Below are positions 26,033-37,268 of a DNA stretch of 64,000 nucleotides, piece after piece (positions within the stretch are counted from its first letter, which is position 1; each line of letters starts with the position of its first letter). This DNA comes from Clavibacter phaseoli (lineage in GTDB: Bacteria; Actinomycetota; Actinomycetes; Actinomycetales; Microbacteriaceae), in contig NZ_CP040786.1 in assembly GCF_021922925.1 (NCBI RefSeq), forward strand, positions 1,798,001 through 1,862,000. The letters are read 5' to 3'. The notes below the pieces were generated by a model. It searched no databases, had not been told where the DNA came from, and saw only the letters and a list, made by a program, of their open reading frames with translations. Position numbers and translations under genes: made by a program.

Positions 26033-26794
26033 GTGAGCACCGCAACCCTCGACGCGCCCCCCGCGGGAGAGGCCTCGGCCATCCCCACCTTCACGGTGAC
26101 CCTCATCATCCGCCGGTACCTGCCCGGCCAGGACGTGGAGCCCCGCTGGGAGGACTTCGACGTCGAGGTGTACCCGACCGACCGCATCCTCGACGCGCTG
26201 CACAAGATCAAGTGGGAGCAGGACGGGTCGCTGACCTTCCGCCGCTCCTGCGCGCACGGCGTGTGCGGATCCGACGCGATGCGCATCAACGGCCGCAACC
26301 GCCTGGCCTGCAAGACGCTCATCAAGGACCTCGACATCTCGCAGCCCATCTACGTGGAGGCCATCAAGGGCCTGCCGCTGGAGAAGGACCTCGTCGTCGA
26401 CATGGAGCCGTTCTTCGAGTCGTTCCGCGACGTGCAGCCCTTCCTCATCTCCAACACGAAGCCGGAGAAGGGCAAGGAGCGGATCCAGTCCGCCGCCGAG
26501 CGCGCCCGCTTCGACGACACCACCAAGTGCATCCTCTGCGCCGCGTGCACGTCGTCCTGCCCCGTGTTCTGGACCGACGGCCAGTACTTCGGCCCCGCCG
26601 CCATCGTCAACGCGCACCGCTTCATCTTCGACTCGCGCGACGAGTCGAACGTGCGCCTCGACATCCTCAACGACAAGGAGGGCGTGTGGCGCTGCCGCAC
26701 GACCTTCAACTGCTCCGAGGCGTGCCCGCGCGGCATCCAGGTGACGCAGGCGATCGCCGAGGTCAAGCAGGCGATCATGCGCGGCAAGGCGTAG
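26033..26794 (+). CDS. sdhB: Succinate dehydrogenase iron-sulfur subunit
   Basis: 253 residues from GTG 26033. It carries electrons from FAD to quinone. The N-domain [2Fe-2S] site is C73AHGVC78GSD81 with C93 further on; Asp at the third ligand position is as in E. coli. C-domain CILCAACTSSCPV and CRTTFNCSEACPRGI hold the [4Fe-4S] and [3Fe-4S] clusters. A 22-residue extension precedes the ferredoxin fold. It is last in sdhCDAB, and a strong hairpin follows 22 bp after the stop. Confidence 0.97.
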   Translation: MSTATLDAPPAGEASAIPTFTVTLIIRRYLPGQDVEPRWEDFDVEVYPTDRILDALHKIKWEQDGSLTFRRSCAHGVCGSDAMRINGRNRLACKTLIKDLDISQPIYVEAIKGLPLEKDLVVDMEPFFESFRDVQPFLISNTKPEKGKERIQSAAERARFDDTTKCILCAACTSSCPVFWTDGQYFGPAAIVNAHRFIFDSRDESNVRLDILNDKEGVWRCRTTFNCSEACPRGIQVTQAIAEVKQAIMRGKA

Positions 26795-26816
26795 CGCCGC
26801 AGCTCCCCGGACCACG

Positions 26817-26850
26817 AAGGCCCCGCAGCTCCCCGGAGCTGCGGGGCCTT
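26817..26850 (+). terminator. Terminator of the sdhCDAB operon
   Basis: A 15- to 16-bp perfect stem (AAGGCCCCGCAGCTCC at 26817-26832 with its complement at 26835-26850) starts 22 bp after the sdhB stop. It also lies 20 bp before the converging ptsI stop, so it may work both ways. Confidence 0.87.
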
Positions 26851-26870
26851 CCGTCTGCGTGCGCGTGCGT

Positions 26871-28526
26871 CTAGCGCTCCGCGAGGATCCGCTCGGCGGC
26901 CGCGCGCGCCTCCGCCGCGGTGCGCGCCGTGAGGACGGCATCGGCGGCGGCGCGCGCGTCGTCGAGCGTGCGTCGGCCGAGCTCCAGGCGGACGTCGGCG
27001 AGCGCGGCCGGGGTCATCGAGAGGCTCGTGACGCCGAGGCCGACGAGGACCACCGCGAGCAGCGGATCCGCCGCCGCCTCGCCGCAGATGCCGACGGGCG
27101 TGCCCGACGCGCGGCCGGCGTCGCCGAGGGTGCGCACGAGGCGGAGGACCGCCGGGTGCCACGGGTCCTGGTAGGAGGCGACCGAGCCGAGCAGGCGGTC
27201 CGCCGCCATCGTGTACTGCGTGAGGTCGTTGGTGCCGACGCTGACGAAGTCGGCGACCTCGACGACCTGGTCGGCGAGGAGCGCGAGCGACGGCACCTCG
27301 GCCATGACGCCGACCGTGCGGAGGCCCAGCTCGCGGCCGAGCTCCACGAAGTACGCGGTCTCCTCGGCGTCGGCGACCATCGGCGCCATGACCCAGAGGT
27401 CGGCGTCGGTCGCCGCGTCCGCCGCCGCGAGGGCGGTGAGCTGGTCGCGGAGGATCCGCTCGTTCGCCCGGAGCGCGCGGAGGCCCCGGAGGCCCAGCGC
27501 GGGGTTCTCCTCGTCCGCGTCGGTGAGGAAGGCGAGGGGCTTGTCGGCGCCGGCGTCGAGCGCGCGGACGACGACCTTGCGGCCCGGGAAGGCCTGGAGG
27601 AGCGCGGTGTACTGCGCGGTCTGCGCGTCGACGGACGGCGCCTCGGCGGCGTCGAGGAAGAGGAACTCGGTGCGGAAGAGGCCGACGCCCTCGGCGCCGA
27701 GCTCGACCGCGCGCGCGGCCTCCGCGGGCGACCCGAGGTTGGCGAGGAGCGGGACGGGCGTGCCGTCGGCCAGGGCGCCGTCGGTGATGGGGGCGGCGAG
27801 CGCCTCCTCGCGGGCGCGGATCCGGCGGAGGGCGTCCTCGCGCTCGGCGTCGTCGGGGTGGACGACCACGACGCCGGCGGCCGCGTCGACGACGACCTCG
27901 TCGCCCTCGACGAGGTCGGCGGCGCCCGTCGCGCCGACGATCGCGGGGATGGAGCGGCTGCGGGCGAGGATCGCGGTGTGGCTGGTGGGGCCGCCGTCGG
28001 TGGTGACCAGGGCGAGCACGCGGTCGAGCTCGAGGAGCGCGGTGTCGGCGGGCGCGAGGTCGCGCGCGACGAGGACGAAGGGCGCGTCCGCGGTGGGGAT
28101 CCCGGGCGCGGGCACGCCGCGGAGCCGGGCGATGACGCGCTGCGCGACGTCGGCGAGGTCCGCCGCGCGCTCGGCCATGTACCCGCCCATGCCCGTGAGC
28201 AGCTCCTGGAAGGTGGCGAACGCCTCGAACACGGCGCGCTCGCCCGAGCGGCCCTGGCCGACGAGGCGGCCGACCGAGTCGAGGAGCGCGGGGTCGCGCG
28301 CCATGAGCGACTGCGCGTCGAGCACGTCCTTCGCGTCGCCGCCCGCGCGGGCGCCGCGCGCGGCCAGGTCGTCCGCGGTGGCGGCGAGGGCGTCGGCGAC
28401 GCGCGCGACCTCGGCCTCGGCGTCGCCCGTGAAGGCCCCGGTGCCGGGCTCGGGCAGCGGGTCGGGCATCCGCATCACGGGGCCGGTGGCCACTCCGTGT
28501 CCTACTCCGATGCCGGTGATGCGCAC
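26871..28526 (-). CDS. ptsI: Phosphoenolpyruvate-protein phosphotransferase (PTS enzyme I)
   Basis: 551 residues from GTG 28526; the frame stays open 30 codons upstream, but GAGGGAG 7 nt before this GTG and the family start (VRITGIGVGHGVATGP) decide it. It transfers phosphate from PEP to HPr, energising all PTS permeases. Active-site His183 lies in TTDGGPTSHTAILARS. PEP-binding C-domain landmarks are GVGLFRTEFLF, VVRALDAGADKPLAF, VGTNDLTQYTMAADR and GICGEAAADP. No ptsH or IIC gene is nearby; the only other PTS genes in the window are the IIA/IIB pair at 9258-9976. Length is slightly short of the usual 570. Confidence 0.93.
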   Translation of the reverse strand: MRITGIGVGHGVATGPVMRMPDPLPEPGTGAFTGDAEAEVARVADALAATADDLAARGARAGGDAKDVLDAQSLMARDPALLDSVGRLVGQGRSGERAVFEAFATFQELLTGMGGYMAERAADLADVAQRVIARLRGVPAPGIPTADAPFVLVARDLAPADTALLELDRVLALVTTDGGPTSHTAILARSRSIPAIVGATGAADLVEGDEVVVDAAAGVVVVHPDDAEREDALRRIRAREEALAAPITDGALADGTPVPLLANLGSPAEAARAVELGAEGVGLFRTEFLFLDAAEAPSVDAQTAQYTALLQAFPGRKVVVRALDAGADKPLAFLTDADEENPALGLRGLRALRANERILRDQLTALAAADAATDADLWVMAPMVADAEETAYFVELGRELGLRTVGVMAEVPSLALLADQVVEVADFVSVGTNDLTQYTMAADRLLGSVASYQDPWHPAVLRLVRTLGDAGRASGTPVGICGEAAADPLLAVVLVGLGVTSLSMTPAALADVRLELGRRTLDDARAAADAVLTARTAAEARAAAERILAER

Positions 28527-28639
28527 AGGGACTCCCTCGCTCGGGTGCGGGCCGCGCGGACGGACGTCGTCGGCGCGGGTGGTCGTCCGGTCGGGCTGCC
28601 GGAACGGCCCGTCCACGCTACCAGGGGCCGGGCGGCCCG

Positions 28640-28645
28640 TATCCT
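28640..28645 (+). promoter_or_regulatory. Candidate -10 box of the YihY gene (leaderless)
   Basis: TATCCT lies exactly 6 nt before ATG 28652; no Shine-Dalgarno sequence. Confidence 0.6.
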
Positions 28646-28651
28646 CGGGGG

Positions 28652-29761
28652 ATGACCGCCCCCGACGGCCGCGGACGCCCCGCCTCCCCCTCCCCCGGCG
28701 CGACGCCCGCCGAGCCGCCCACCGCCACCGGCATCCCCGCCCTCTTCGCGCGCGTGATGCAGCTCAAGCCCGTGCGGGTCTTCCTCGCCTACGGGGCCGC
28801 GGGGGGACCGATCCTCGCGGCCGGCATGTCGTACCAGGCCGTGTTCGCGGTCTTCGCGGCGCTCGCGGTCGGGTTCTCCGTCGCGGGATCCGTGCTCGCC
28901 GACAATCCGGCGCTCCTCGACTCGCTGCTCACGCTGATCCAGGGCGCGGTGCCCGGGCTGTTCGGCGAGGGCGGCGCCATCGAGGATCCGCAGGCGCTGC
29001 TCGCCTCGAACGCCGTGACCGTGACCGGCATCATCGGATCGATCGGCCTCCTCGTCACCGCGCTCGGCTGGCTGGCCTCCACGCGCGACTCGGTGCGGCG
29101 GATCTTCGAGCTGCCGCCGCCCACCACGTTCTTCCTGCTGCTCAAGGTCAAGGACCTGGGGCTCGCCCTGGTGTTCGCGCTCGCGATGCTGCTCTCGGCC
29201 GCGCTCTCGGTGGTGAGCACCGGGCTCCTCGGCGTCGTGTTCGGGCTGCTGCAGGTCGGCGAGGACTCGCTGCTCGCCGTCGTCGTCGGGCGCACCGTGG
29301 GCCTCGCGCTCGTGCTCGCGCTCGACACGGCCGTGTTGGCGGGGGCGTACCGGATCCTGTCGGGCGTCAGGATCCCGCGGCCGCAGCTCCTGCAGGGCGC
29401 GCTCCTCGGCGGCGTCGCCATGGGCGTCCTCAAGGTGCTCGGCACGGCGCTCCTCGGCGGTGCCAGCCGGAACCCGCTGCTCGCGTCGTTCGCGGTGATC
29501 ATCGGGCTCCTGATCTGGTTCAACCTCATCTGCCAGGTCATCCTGATCTGCGCGTCGTGGATCGCCGTGAGCATGTCCGACCGGGGCATCGACGCCCGCG
29601 ACCTCACGCCCGAGCAGCTCGAGAGGGAGCGGCTCGCGAAGCTCGACGAGGCCCGCCGGATCCTCGAGGAGGAGGAGCGCGCGCGGGAGCGGGAGCGGTA
29701 CGAGCAGTCGCGCGGCATCACGCGGGTGCTGCTCGGGCTGCGGCGGAGGCGCCGCCGTTAG
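28652..29761 (+). CDS. YihY/virulence factor BrkB family membrane protein
   Basis: 369 residues. A Pro-rich N-terminal tail of about 40 residues precedes a six-helix YihY/BrkB-type core: FLAYGAAGGPILAAGMSYQAVFAVFAALAVGFSVAGSVL, LGWLASTRDSVRRIFELPP, then helices near 170-290 including IIGLLIWFNLICQVILICASWIAVS. The C-terminus is a charged, probably coiled-coil tail rich in Glu/Arg. The family was once called RNase BN in error; its real role is unsettled (envelope or transport). ATG 28652 is at leaderless spacing from TATCCT. The TAG stop overlaps the -10 box of xthA. Confidence 0.85.
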   Translation: MTAPDGRGRPASPSPGATPAEPPTATGIPALFARVMQLKPVRVFLAYGAAGGPILAAGMSYQAVFAVFAALAVGFSVAGSVLADNPALLDSLLTLIQGAVPGLFGEGGAIEDPQALLASNAVTVTGIIGSIGLLVTALGWLASTRDSVRRIFELPPPTTFFLLLKVKDLGLALVFALAMLLSAALSVVSTGLLGVVFGLLQVGEDSLLAVVVGRTVGLALVLALDTAVLAGAYRILSGVRIPRPQLLQGALLGGVAMGVLKVLGTALLGGASRNPLLASFAVIIGLLIWFNLICQVILICASWIAVSMSDRGIDARDLTPEQLERERLAKLDEARRILEEEERARERERYEQSRGITRVLLGLRRRRRR

Positions 29762-29764
29762 GAT
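29759..29764 (+). promoter_or_regulatory. Candidate -10 box of xthA
   Basis: TAGGAT ends 7 nt before ATG 29772, and its first three bases are the TAG stop codon of the upstream gene. Confidence 0.45.
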
Positions 29765-29771
29765 CGAGACC

Positions 29772-32468
<2,697 letters not shown>

Positions 32469-32518
32469 CGGCGTAGGTCGCGGAGCGTCACGGACCCCGG
32501 CCCCGCAGCCGCGTGGGC

Positions 32519-32524
32519 TAACCT
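32519..32524 (+). promoter_or_regulatory. Candidate -10 box of the riboflavin operon
   Basis: TAACCT lies about 12 nt before the 5' strand of the FMN riboswitch P1 helix, placing transcription start near 32531. Confidence 0.5.
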
Positions 32525-32535
32525 CGACCCATACA

Positions 32536-32677
32536 CGTGCTCCGGGGTCGGTGGAAATCCGAGCCGGCGGTGACAGTCCGCGAACGGACGATGCGCGACC
32601 GGGTCCCCGGGAGCCTCGTCCGCCGATCCGGTGGGATTCCGGGACCGACGGTTAAAGTCCGGATGGGAGGCAGCACG
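32536..32677 (+). ncRNA. FMN riboswitch (RFN element)
   Basis: The conserved blocks are clear: GGAAATCCGAGCCGGCGGTGACAGTCCGCGAAC (in pieces from 32553 to 32585) and later GTGGGATTCCGGGACCGACGGTTAAAGTCCGGATGGGAG (32631-32669). P1 is CGTGCT (32536-32541) with AGCACG (32672-32677). The variable arm between the blocks is GC-rich. FMN binding normally shuts down riboflavin genes. A hairpin GTCCGT-CC-ACGGAC (32726-32739) sits directly before the Shine-Dalgarno sequence GAGGAC (32740-32745), so control of translation initiation is likely; no terminator poly-U is seen. Confidence 0.95.
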
Positions 32678-32748
32678 CGGCGCCAGCGACCCTGCCGGCG
32701 TCGAGGTCCGTCGACCGCGCCCGGAGTCCGTCCACGGACGAGGACACC

Positions 32749-33804
32749 ATGCACGACGACCCGACGGCATCTCCCGCGGCGGCCGACCCCGCGCTCGCGC
32801 GCGCCATGTGCCGCGGCCTCGAGCTCGCCGCCGAGGGTCCCGCGTGGGGTCCGAACCCGCGCGTCGGCTGCGTGATCCTCGACGCCCGTGGCCGTGTGAT
32901 CGCCGAGGGCCGCCACCGCGGCGCCGGATCCGCCCACGCCGAGGTCGACGCGCTGCGTCAGCTGCCCGCGGGCGCGGCGCACGGCGCCACCGCCGTCGTC
33001 ACGCTCGAGCCCTGCAACCACACCGGGCGCACCGGCCCCTGCGCCGCCGCGCTGATCGAGGCGGGCGTCGCGCGCGTCGCCTACGCCGTCGCCGACCCGG
33101 GAGCCGAGTCCTCCGGCGGCGCGACCCGGCTGCGCGCCGCCGGCGTCGAGGTCGTGCCCGGCGTGCTCGCCGACGAGGCGGCGGCGTTCCTGCGGGTGTG
33201 GCTCGGATCCGCTCGGCTCGGCCGCCCGTTCGTCACGGCGAAGTGGGCGTCCAGCCTCGACGGCCGCATCGCCGCCGCCGACGGCACGAGCCGCTGGATC
33301 ACCGGGCCCGCCGCCCGCGAGGACGTGCACCGCCGCCGCGCCGAGGCCGACGCGATCCTCGTGGGCACCGGCACCGTGCTCGCCGACGACCCCGCGCTCA
33401 CGGCCCGCCGACCGGACGGGATCCCCTACCCCCACCAGCCCGCGCCCGTCGTCCTCGGCGACCGCGCGATCCCCGACGACGCGGCCCTGCACCAGCACCC
33501 GCGCCGACTGATCCGCATCGCGGGCCACGACCCGGCCGCCGCCATCGCGGAGCTCGGGCGCCGCGGGATCCGGCACGTGTTCGTGGAGGGCGGCCCCACG
33601 GTCGTCTCCGCGCTCGTCGCCGCCGGGCTCGTGGACGAGGTGGTCACGTACCTCGCGCCCGTCCTCCTCGGCGGCCCGCGCACCGCGACCGGCGACCTCG
33701 GCGTGCCGAGCATGCCGGCCGCCCACCGACTCACCCTCATCAGCACGACGCGGCTCGGGGACGACCTCCTCGTGATCGCGCGACCCACCACGGAAGGCCA
33801 GTGA
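32749..33804 (+). CDS. ribD: Bifunctional pyrimidine deaminase / reductase of riboflavin synthesis
   Basis: 351 residues. The N-terminal deaminase domain (about 1-150) has zinc-binding SAHAEVDAL and EPCNHTGRTGPC. The C-terminal reductase domain (about 155-351) begins RPFVTAKWASSLDGRIAAADGTSRWI, with AEADAILVGTGTVLADDPAL and HVFVEGGPTVVSALV for NADPH/substrate binding. It converts diaminohydroxy-phosphoribosylaminopyrimidine to the ribityl-aminouracil phosphate. It is first in ribD-ribE-ribBA-ribH under the FMN riboswitch, and its stop overlaps the ribE start as TGATG. Confidence 0.95.
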   Translation: MHDDPTASPAAADPALARAMCRGLELAAEGPAWGPNPRVGCVILDARGRVIAEGRHRGAGSAHAEVDALRQLPAGAAHGATAVVTLEPCNHTGRTGPCAAALIEAGVARVAYAVADPGAESSGGATRLRAAGVEVVPGVLADEAAAFLRVWLGSARLGRPFVTAKWASSLDGRIAAADGTSRWITGPAAREDVHRRRAEADAILVGTGTVLADDPALTARRPDGIPYPHQPAPVVLGDRAIPDDAALHQHPRRLIRIAGHDPAAAIAELGRRGIRHVFVEGGPTVVSALVAAGLVDEVVTYLAPVLLGGPRTATGDLGVPSMPAAHRLTLISTTRLGDDLLVIARPTTEGQ

Positions 33805-34487
33805 TGTTCACAGGGATCATCGAGGAGCGCGGACGCGTCCTCGCGCTCGACGCGGAGGGCGACTCCGCCCGGATCACGGTGGAGGCGCCGCTCGCGGTGT
33901 CCGACGCCCGGCACGGCGACTCCATCAGCGTCGACGGCGTGTGCCTCACGGTCGTCGCGCAGACGCCCGAGGGGTTCACCGCCGACGTCATGCGGCAGAC
34001 GCTCGTGATGAGCTCGCTCGGACGCCTCGGCGTGGGCGACCGCGTGAACCTGGAGCGCGCCGCGCGCGTGGGCGACCGCCTGGGCGGCCACATCGTGCAG
34101 GGCCACGTGGACGGCACCGGGCGCCTCATCGCGACCACGCCGGGCGAGGCCTGGCGGATCCTCCGCTTCTCCCTGCCCGCCGACCTCGCGCCGCTCGTGG
34201 TGGACCGCGGATCCATCACGGTGCAGGGCGTGAGCCTCACCGTGAGCGCCGTCAGCCCCACCGACACGGCGGACGCGGACGCGTGGTTCGAGGTGTCGCT
34301 CATCCCCGAGACGCTCACCGCGACCACGCTGGGCGCGCTCGAGCCCGGCGACGAGGTCAACCTGGAGACGGACGTGCTCGCGCGCCACGTGCAGCGGATG
34401 CTCGCGCTCGACGCGCGGGACCGCGAAGCCGCGCCGGCGCCCGCCGCCGCGACCGCCCCCGCCGCGACCGAGGAGGCCCGCTCGTGA
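33804..34487 (+). CDS. ribE: Riboflavin synthase alpha chain
   Basis: 227 residues from ATG 33804, sharing one base with the ribD stop. It dismutates two lumazines to riboflavin. Two tandem lumazine-binding repeats: MFTGIIEERGRVL...GDSISVDGVCLTVVAQ (1-95) and LGGHIVQGHVDGTGRL...GSITVQGVSLTVSAV (96-195). The second repeat is followed by an Ala/Pro/Thr-rich tail of about 25 residues beyond the usual end. It overlaps ribBA by GTGA. Confidence 0.95.
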   Translation: MFTGIIEERGRVLALDAEGDSARITVEAPLAVSDARHGDSISVDGVCLTVVAQTPEGFTADVMRQTLVMSSLGRLGVGDRVNLERAARVGDRLGGHIVQGHVDGTGRLIATTPGEAWRILRFSLPADLAPLVVDRGSITVQGVSLTVSAVSPTDTADADAWFEVSLIPETLTATTLGALEPGDEVNLETDVLARHVQRMLALDARDREAAPAPAAATAPAATEEARS

Positions 34488-35830
34488 GCCTCGCCGCGAT
34501 CCCCGAGGCGCTGCAGGAGCTGCGCGCCGGCCGTCCCGTGATCGTCGTCGACGACGAGGGCCGCGAGAACGAGGGCGACGTGCTGCTCGCCGCCGAGTCC
34601 GCCTCGCCCGAGTGGGTGGCCTGGCTCGTGAAGCACTCGTCGGGCTTCATCTGCGCGCCCATGACCAACGAGATCGCCGACCGGCTGGAGCTGCCGCTCA
34701 TGGTGGCCGACAACCGGGATCCGCGCGGCACCGCGTACACGGTCTCGGTCGACGCGGCCGACCGGCTCTCCACGGGCATCAGCGCCTCCGACCGGGCGCA
34801 CACCCTGCGCGTGCTCGCCGACCTCGGCAGCGTGCCGACGAGCCTGCACCGGCCGGGCCACATCCTGCCGCTGCGCGCGGTCGACGGCGGCGTGCGCGAG
34901 CGCGACGGCCACACCGAGGCCGCGGTCGACCTGCTCACGCTCGCGGGCCTCACGCCCGTCGGCGCGATCAGCGAGATCGTGCAGGACGACGGCGAGATGA
35001 TGCGCCTCCCCGGCCTCCTCGCCCTCGGCGAGCGCGAGGGCGTGCTGGTCGTCACGATCGAGGCGCTCAAGGCGCACCTCGAGGAGTTCCACTGCGACCG
35101 GCCGCTCGAGCCCGCCGTCGCGATCCCCGAGGCGTCGCGCGTGATCTTCGAGGTCGAGACGACCGTGCCCACGACCCACGGCACGGTCAGGCTGCGCGCC
35201 TACCGCGACCGCACGACGGGAGCCGACCACGTGGCGATCGTCGCCGGTGAGCCCCAGGAGCACGGCACCCTGGTGCGCGTGCACTCGGAGTGCCTGACGG
35301 GCGAGGCGCTCGGATCCCTCAAGTGCGAGTGCGGGCCGCAGCTCGACGCCGCGCTCGACGAGATCCAGCGCGACGGCGGCGTGGTCGTCTACCTGCGCGG
35401 GCACGAGGGGCGCGGCATCGGCCTCATCAACAAGCTGCGCGCCTACCGGCTGCAGGAGGACGGCTTCGACACGCTCGACGCCAACGTCGCCCTGGGCCTG
35501 CCGGCGGACGCGCGCGACTATGGCGCCGCGTCGGCGATCCTGCAGGAGATGGGGATCGAGGACGTGCGCCTGCTCACGAACAACCCCGAGAAGGTGCGGC
35601 AGCTCGAGGCGCACGGCGTGGAGGTGACCGAGCGCGTGCCGCTCGTCGTCGGCGTCAACGACGTGAACGCGGGCTACCTCGAGACGAAGCGCGACCGCAT
35701 GGGGCACCGCATGGTGCTCGACACCGACATGCACATCGGGTCGGACGCCTACCCGGACGCCGAGGCGCCCGACGGCCTGACCACCACCACGGCCGGACCG
35801 GCCACCACCCCCGAGGAGGAGACCGCATGA
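34484..35830 (+). CDS. ribBA: Bifunctional DHBP synthase / GTP cyclohydrolase II
   Basis: 448 residues from GTG 34484. The N-domain (about 1-205) makes 3,4-dihydroxy-2-butanone 4-phosphate: VIVVDDEGRENEGDVLLAAE with acidic metal ligands, PTSLHRPGHILPL and ERDGHTEAAVDL. The C-domain (about 215-420) opens the GTP ring: VHSECLTGEALGSLKCECGPQ supplies the zinc Cys residues, followed by YLRGHEGRGIGLINKLRAY. It starts riboflavin synthesis from both precursors. It is coupled to ribE (GTGA) and to ribH (ATGA). The tail after VNAGYLETKRDRMGH is a 40-residue Thr/Ala-rich extension. Confidence 0.96.
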   Translation: MSLAAIPEALQELRAGRPVIVVDDEGRENEGDVLLAAESASPEWVAWLVKHSSGFICAPMTNEIADRLELPLMVADNRDPRGTAYTVSVDAADRLSTGISASDRAHTLRVLADLGSVPTSLHRPGHILPLRAVDGGVRERDGHTEAAVDLLTLAGLTPVGAISEIVQDDGEMMRLPGLLALGEREGVLVVTIEALKAHLEEFHCDRPLEPAVAIPEASRVIFEVETTVPTTHGTVRLRAYRDRTTGADHVAIVAGEPQEHGTLVRVHSECLTGEALGSLKCECGPQLDAALDEIQRDGGVVVYLRGHEGRGIGLINKLRAYRLQEDGFDTLDANVALGLPADARDYGAASAILQEMGIEDVRLLTNNPEKVRQLEAHGVEVTERVPLVVGVNDVNAGYLETKRDRMGHRMVLDTDMHIGSDAYPDAEAPDGLTTTTAGPATTPEEETA

Positions 35831-36306
35831 GCGGACACGGAGCACCCGACATCGACCCCACCGCGATCGACGGGACGGGCCTGGCCGTCACCGTCGTCGC
35901 CGGACGCTGGCACGACGAGATCAGCGCGGGCCTGCTCGCGGGCGCCCAGCGCGTGCTCGACGCGGCGGGCGTCACCACCACGGTGATCCGCGTGCCCGGC
36001 AGCTTCGAGCTGCCCGTGGTCGCGCGCGCGGCGCTCGACGCGGGGGCCGACGCGGTCGTCGCGCTCGGCGTGATCATCCGCGGCGGCACCCCGCACTTCG
36101 AGTACGTGTCCGACGCGGCGACGTCCGGCCTCACGCAGGCCTCGCTCCTCACCGGGAAGCCCATCGGCTTCGGGCTGCTGACGCTCGACGACGAGCAGCA
36201 GGGCATCGACCGCGCGGGGCTCCCGGGGTCGAAGGAGGACAAGGGCGCGGAGGCGGCCGAGGCCGCGGTGATGACGGCGCTGCTGCTGAAGGGGATCCGC
36301 GGCTGA
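35827..36306 (+). CDS. ribH: 6,7-dimethyl-8-ribityllumazine synthase
   Basis: 159 residues from ATG 35827, overlapping ribBA by 4 bp. It condenses ribityl-aminouracil with DHBP to lumazine. Motifs: VVAGRWHDEISAGLLAGA (substrate Trp), IRVPGSFELPVVA, ALGVIIRGGTPHFEYVSDAA with the catalytic His, and IGFGLLTLDDEQQGIDRAG. It is last in the rib operon. No strong terminator hairpin is visible; the next promoter starts only 13 bp after the stop. Confidence 0.96.
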   Translation: MSGHGAPDIDPTAIDGTGLAVTVVAGRWHDEISAGLLAGAQRVLDAAGVTTTVIRVPGSFELPVVARAALDAGADAVVALGVIIRGGTPHFEYVSDAATSGLTQASLLTGKPIGFGLLTLDDEQQGIDRAGLPGSKEDKGAEAAEAAVMTALLLKGIRG

Positions 36307-36318
36307 CCCTCCTCGCTT

Positions 36319-36347
36319 TTGATATCGAGAACGAGTATCAGTAAGGT
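36319..36347 (+). promoter_or_regulatory. Near-consensus promoter with a palindrome in the -35/-10 spacer
   Basis: TTGATA (-35, 36319-36324), a 17-bp spacer, then TAAGGT (-10, 36342-36347). Overlapping the -35 and filling the spacer is TGATA-N11-TATCA (36320-36340), a 21-bp imperfect palindrome in an AT-rich island of an otherwise about 73% GC region. Its right part (GAGAACGAGTATCA) resembles Zur/Fur-family sites. A repressor bound here would block RNA polymerase. It drives the ABC/MFS operon starting at GTG 36402. Confidence 0.75.
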
Positions 36348-36401
36348 CGTCGTCAGCGCCGCCGGACCGCCCGGCATCCGGCGCGGACGGACGGGGGCCA
36401 G

Positions 36402-37268
36402 GTGCATCCCGCCCTCGACGTCCGCTCCCTCGCGATCGCCATCGACCGCGCCCCGCTCGTGCACGGCGTCGACCTCCACGTCGGCGCGGGCGAGCGGGTC
36501 GCGCTCGTGGGTGCCTCCGGATCCGGCAAGTCGCTCACGGCGCAGGCCGTGCTCGGGACGCTGCCGCCCGGATCCGCCGTGCGCGGCGTCGTCGAGCTCG
36601 GCGGCCGAGCGATGGCCCCGGCCGCGCCGCGCCAGCGCCTCGGTCGCGTCGCCGCGGTGCAGCAGGACTCCCTCGCCGCGCTGAGCCCGCTCGTCCCGGT
36701 GGGCGCGCAGCTCGTCGCGGCGCTTCGGGCCAGCCGGGCCCGGGGATCCGCCGCCGACGGCGGGCTCCTCACCCGCGGTGACGCGCGGCGCGAGGTGCGG
36801 GAGCTGCTCGCCGAGGTGGGCATCGAGGATCCGGACGGCGCGCTCCCCGCCTTCGCCGCCGAGCTGTCGGGCGGCCAGCGTCAGCGCGTCTGCCTCGCGC
36901 TCGCGCTCCTCTGCCGCGCCGACCTGCTGCTGGCCGACGAGCCGACGACCGCGCTCGACGTCGTGACGCAGGCGCGCGTGGTCGACGTGATCCGCCGCCG
37001 GCTCGACGCGACCGGGCAGGCGCTCCTCTTCATCACGCACGACCTCGCGGTGGCCGCGGCGCTGTGCGACCGGGTCGTCGTGCTCGAGGCCGGCCGCGTG
37101 GTCGAGGCCGCCTCGATGCGCGAGCTCGTGCGGCGACCGCGGCACGCGTACAGCCGGGCGCTCGTGGCGGCGGCGTCCCGGCGCGCGGGCGGCGGATCCG
37201 CGGATCCCGTCGCGGCGCCGACCGTCGCGTCGGCCGCCGCCCAGCTCGACGCGGTGGCGGCCCCGTGA
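36402..37268 (+). CDS. Peptide/nickel-type ABC transporter ATP-binding protein (DppD/NikD/CntD-like)
   Basis: 288 residues from GTG 36402. It powers import by hydrolysing ATP on the cytoplasmic face. Walker A is LVGASGSGKSLTAQAV (38-53), with the S-L-T variant typical of the OppD/NikD group. Signature LSGGQRQRVCLALAL, Walker B LLLADEPTTALDVVTQ and switch His in FITHDLAVAAALCD follow. The C-terminal oligopeptide-type Cys tail is missing. It is first in a five-gene operon (ATPase, ATPase, MFS, binding protein, fused permease) behind a palindrome-controlled promoter, and overlaps the second ATPase by GTGA. Confidence 0.9.
   Translation: MHPALDVRSLAIAIDRAPLVHGVDLHVGAGERVALVGASGSGKSLTAQAVLGTLPPGSAVRGVVELGGRAMAPAAPRQRLGRVAAVQQDSLAALSPLVPVGAQLVAALRASRARGSAADGGLLTRGDARREVRELLAEVGIEDPDGALPAFAAELSGGQRQRVCLALALLCRADLLLADEPTTALDVVTQARVVDVIRRRLDATGQALLFITHDLAVAAALCDRVVVLEAGRVVEAASMRELVRRPRHAYSRALVAAASRRAGGGSADPVAAPTVASAAAQLDAVAAP

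Noticed and set aside
32678..32748. Rho-independent terminator as the riboswitch output
   Set aside because: The only clear hairpin (32726-32739) is short and lies next to the Shine-Dalgarno sequence with no U-tract, so translational control fits better.
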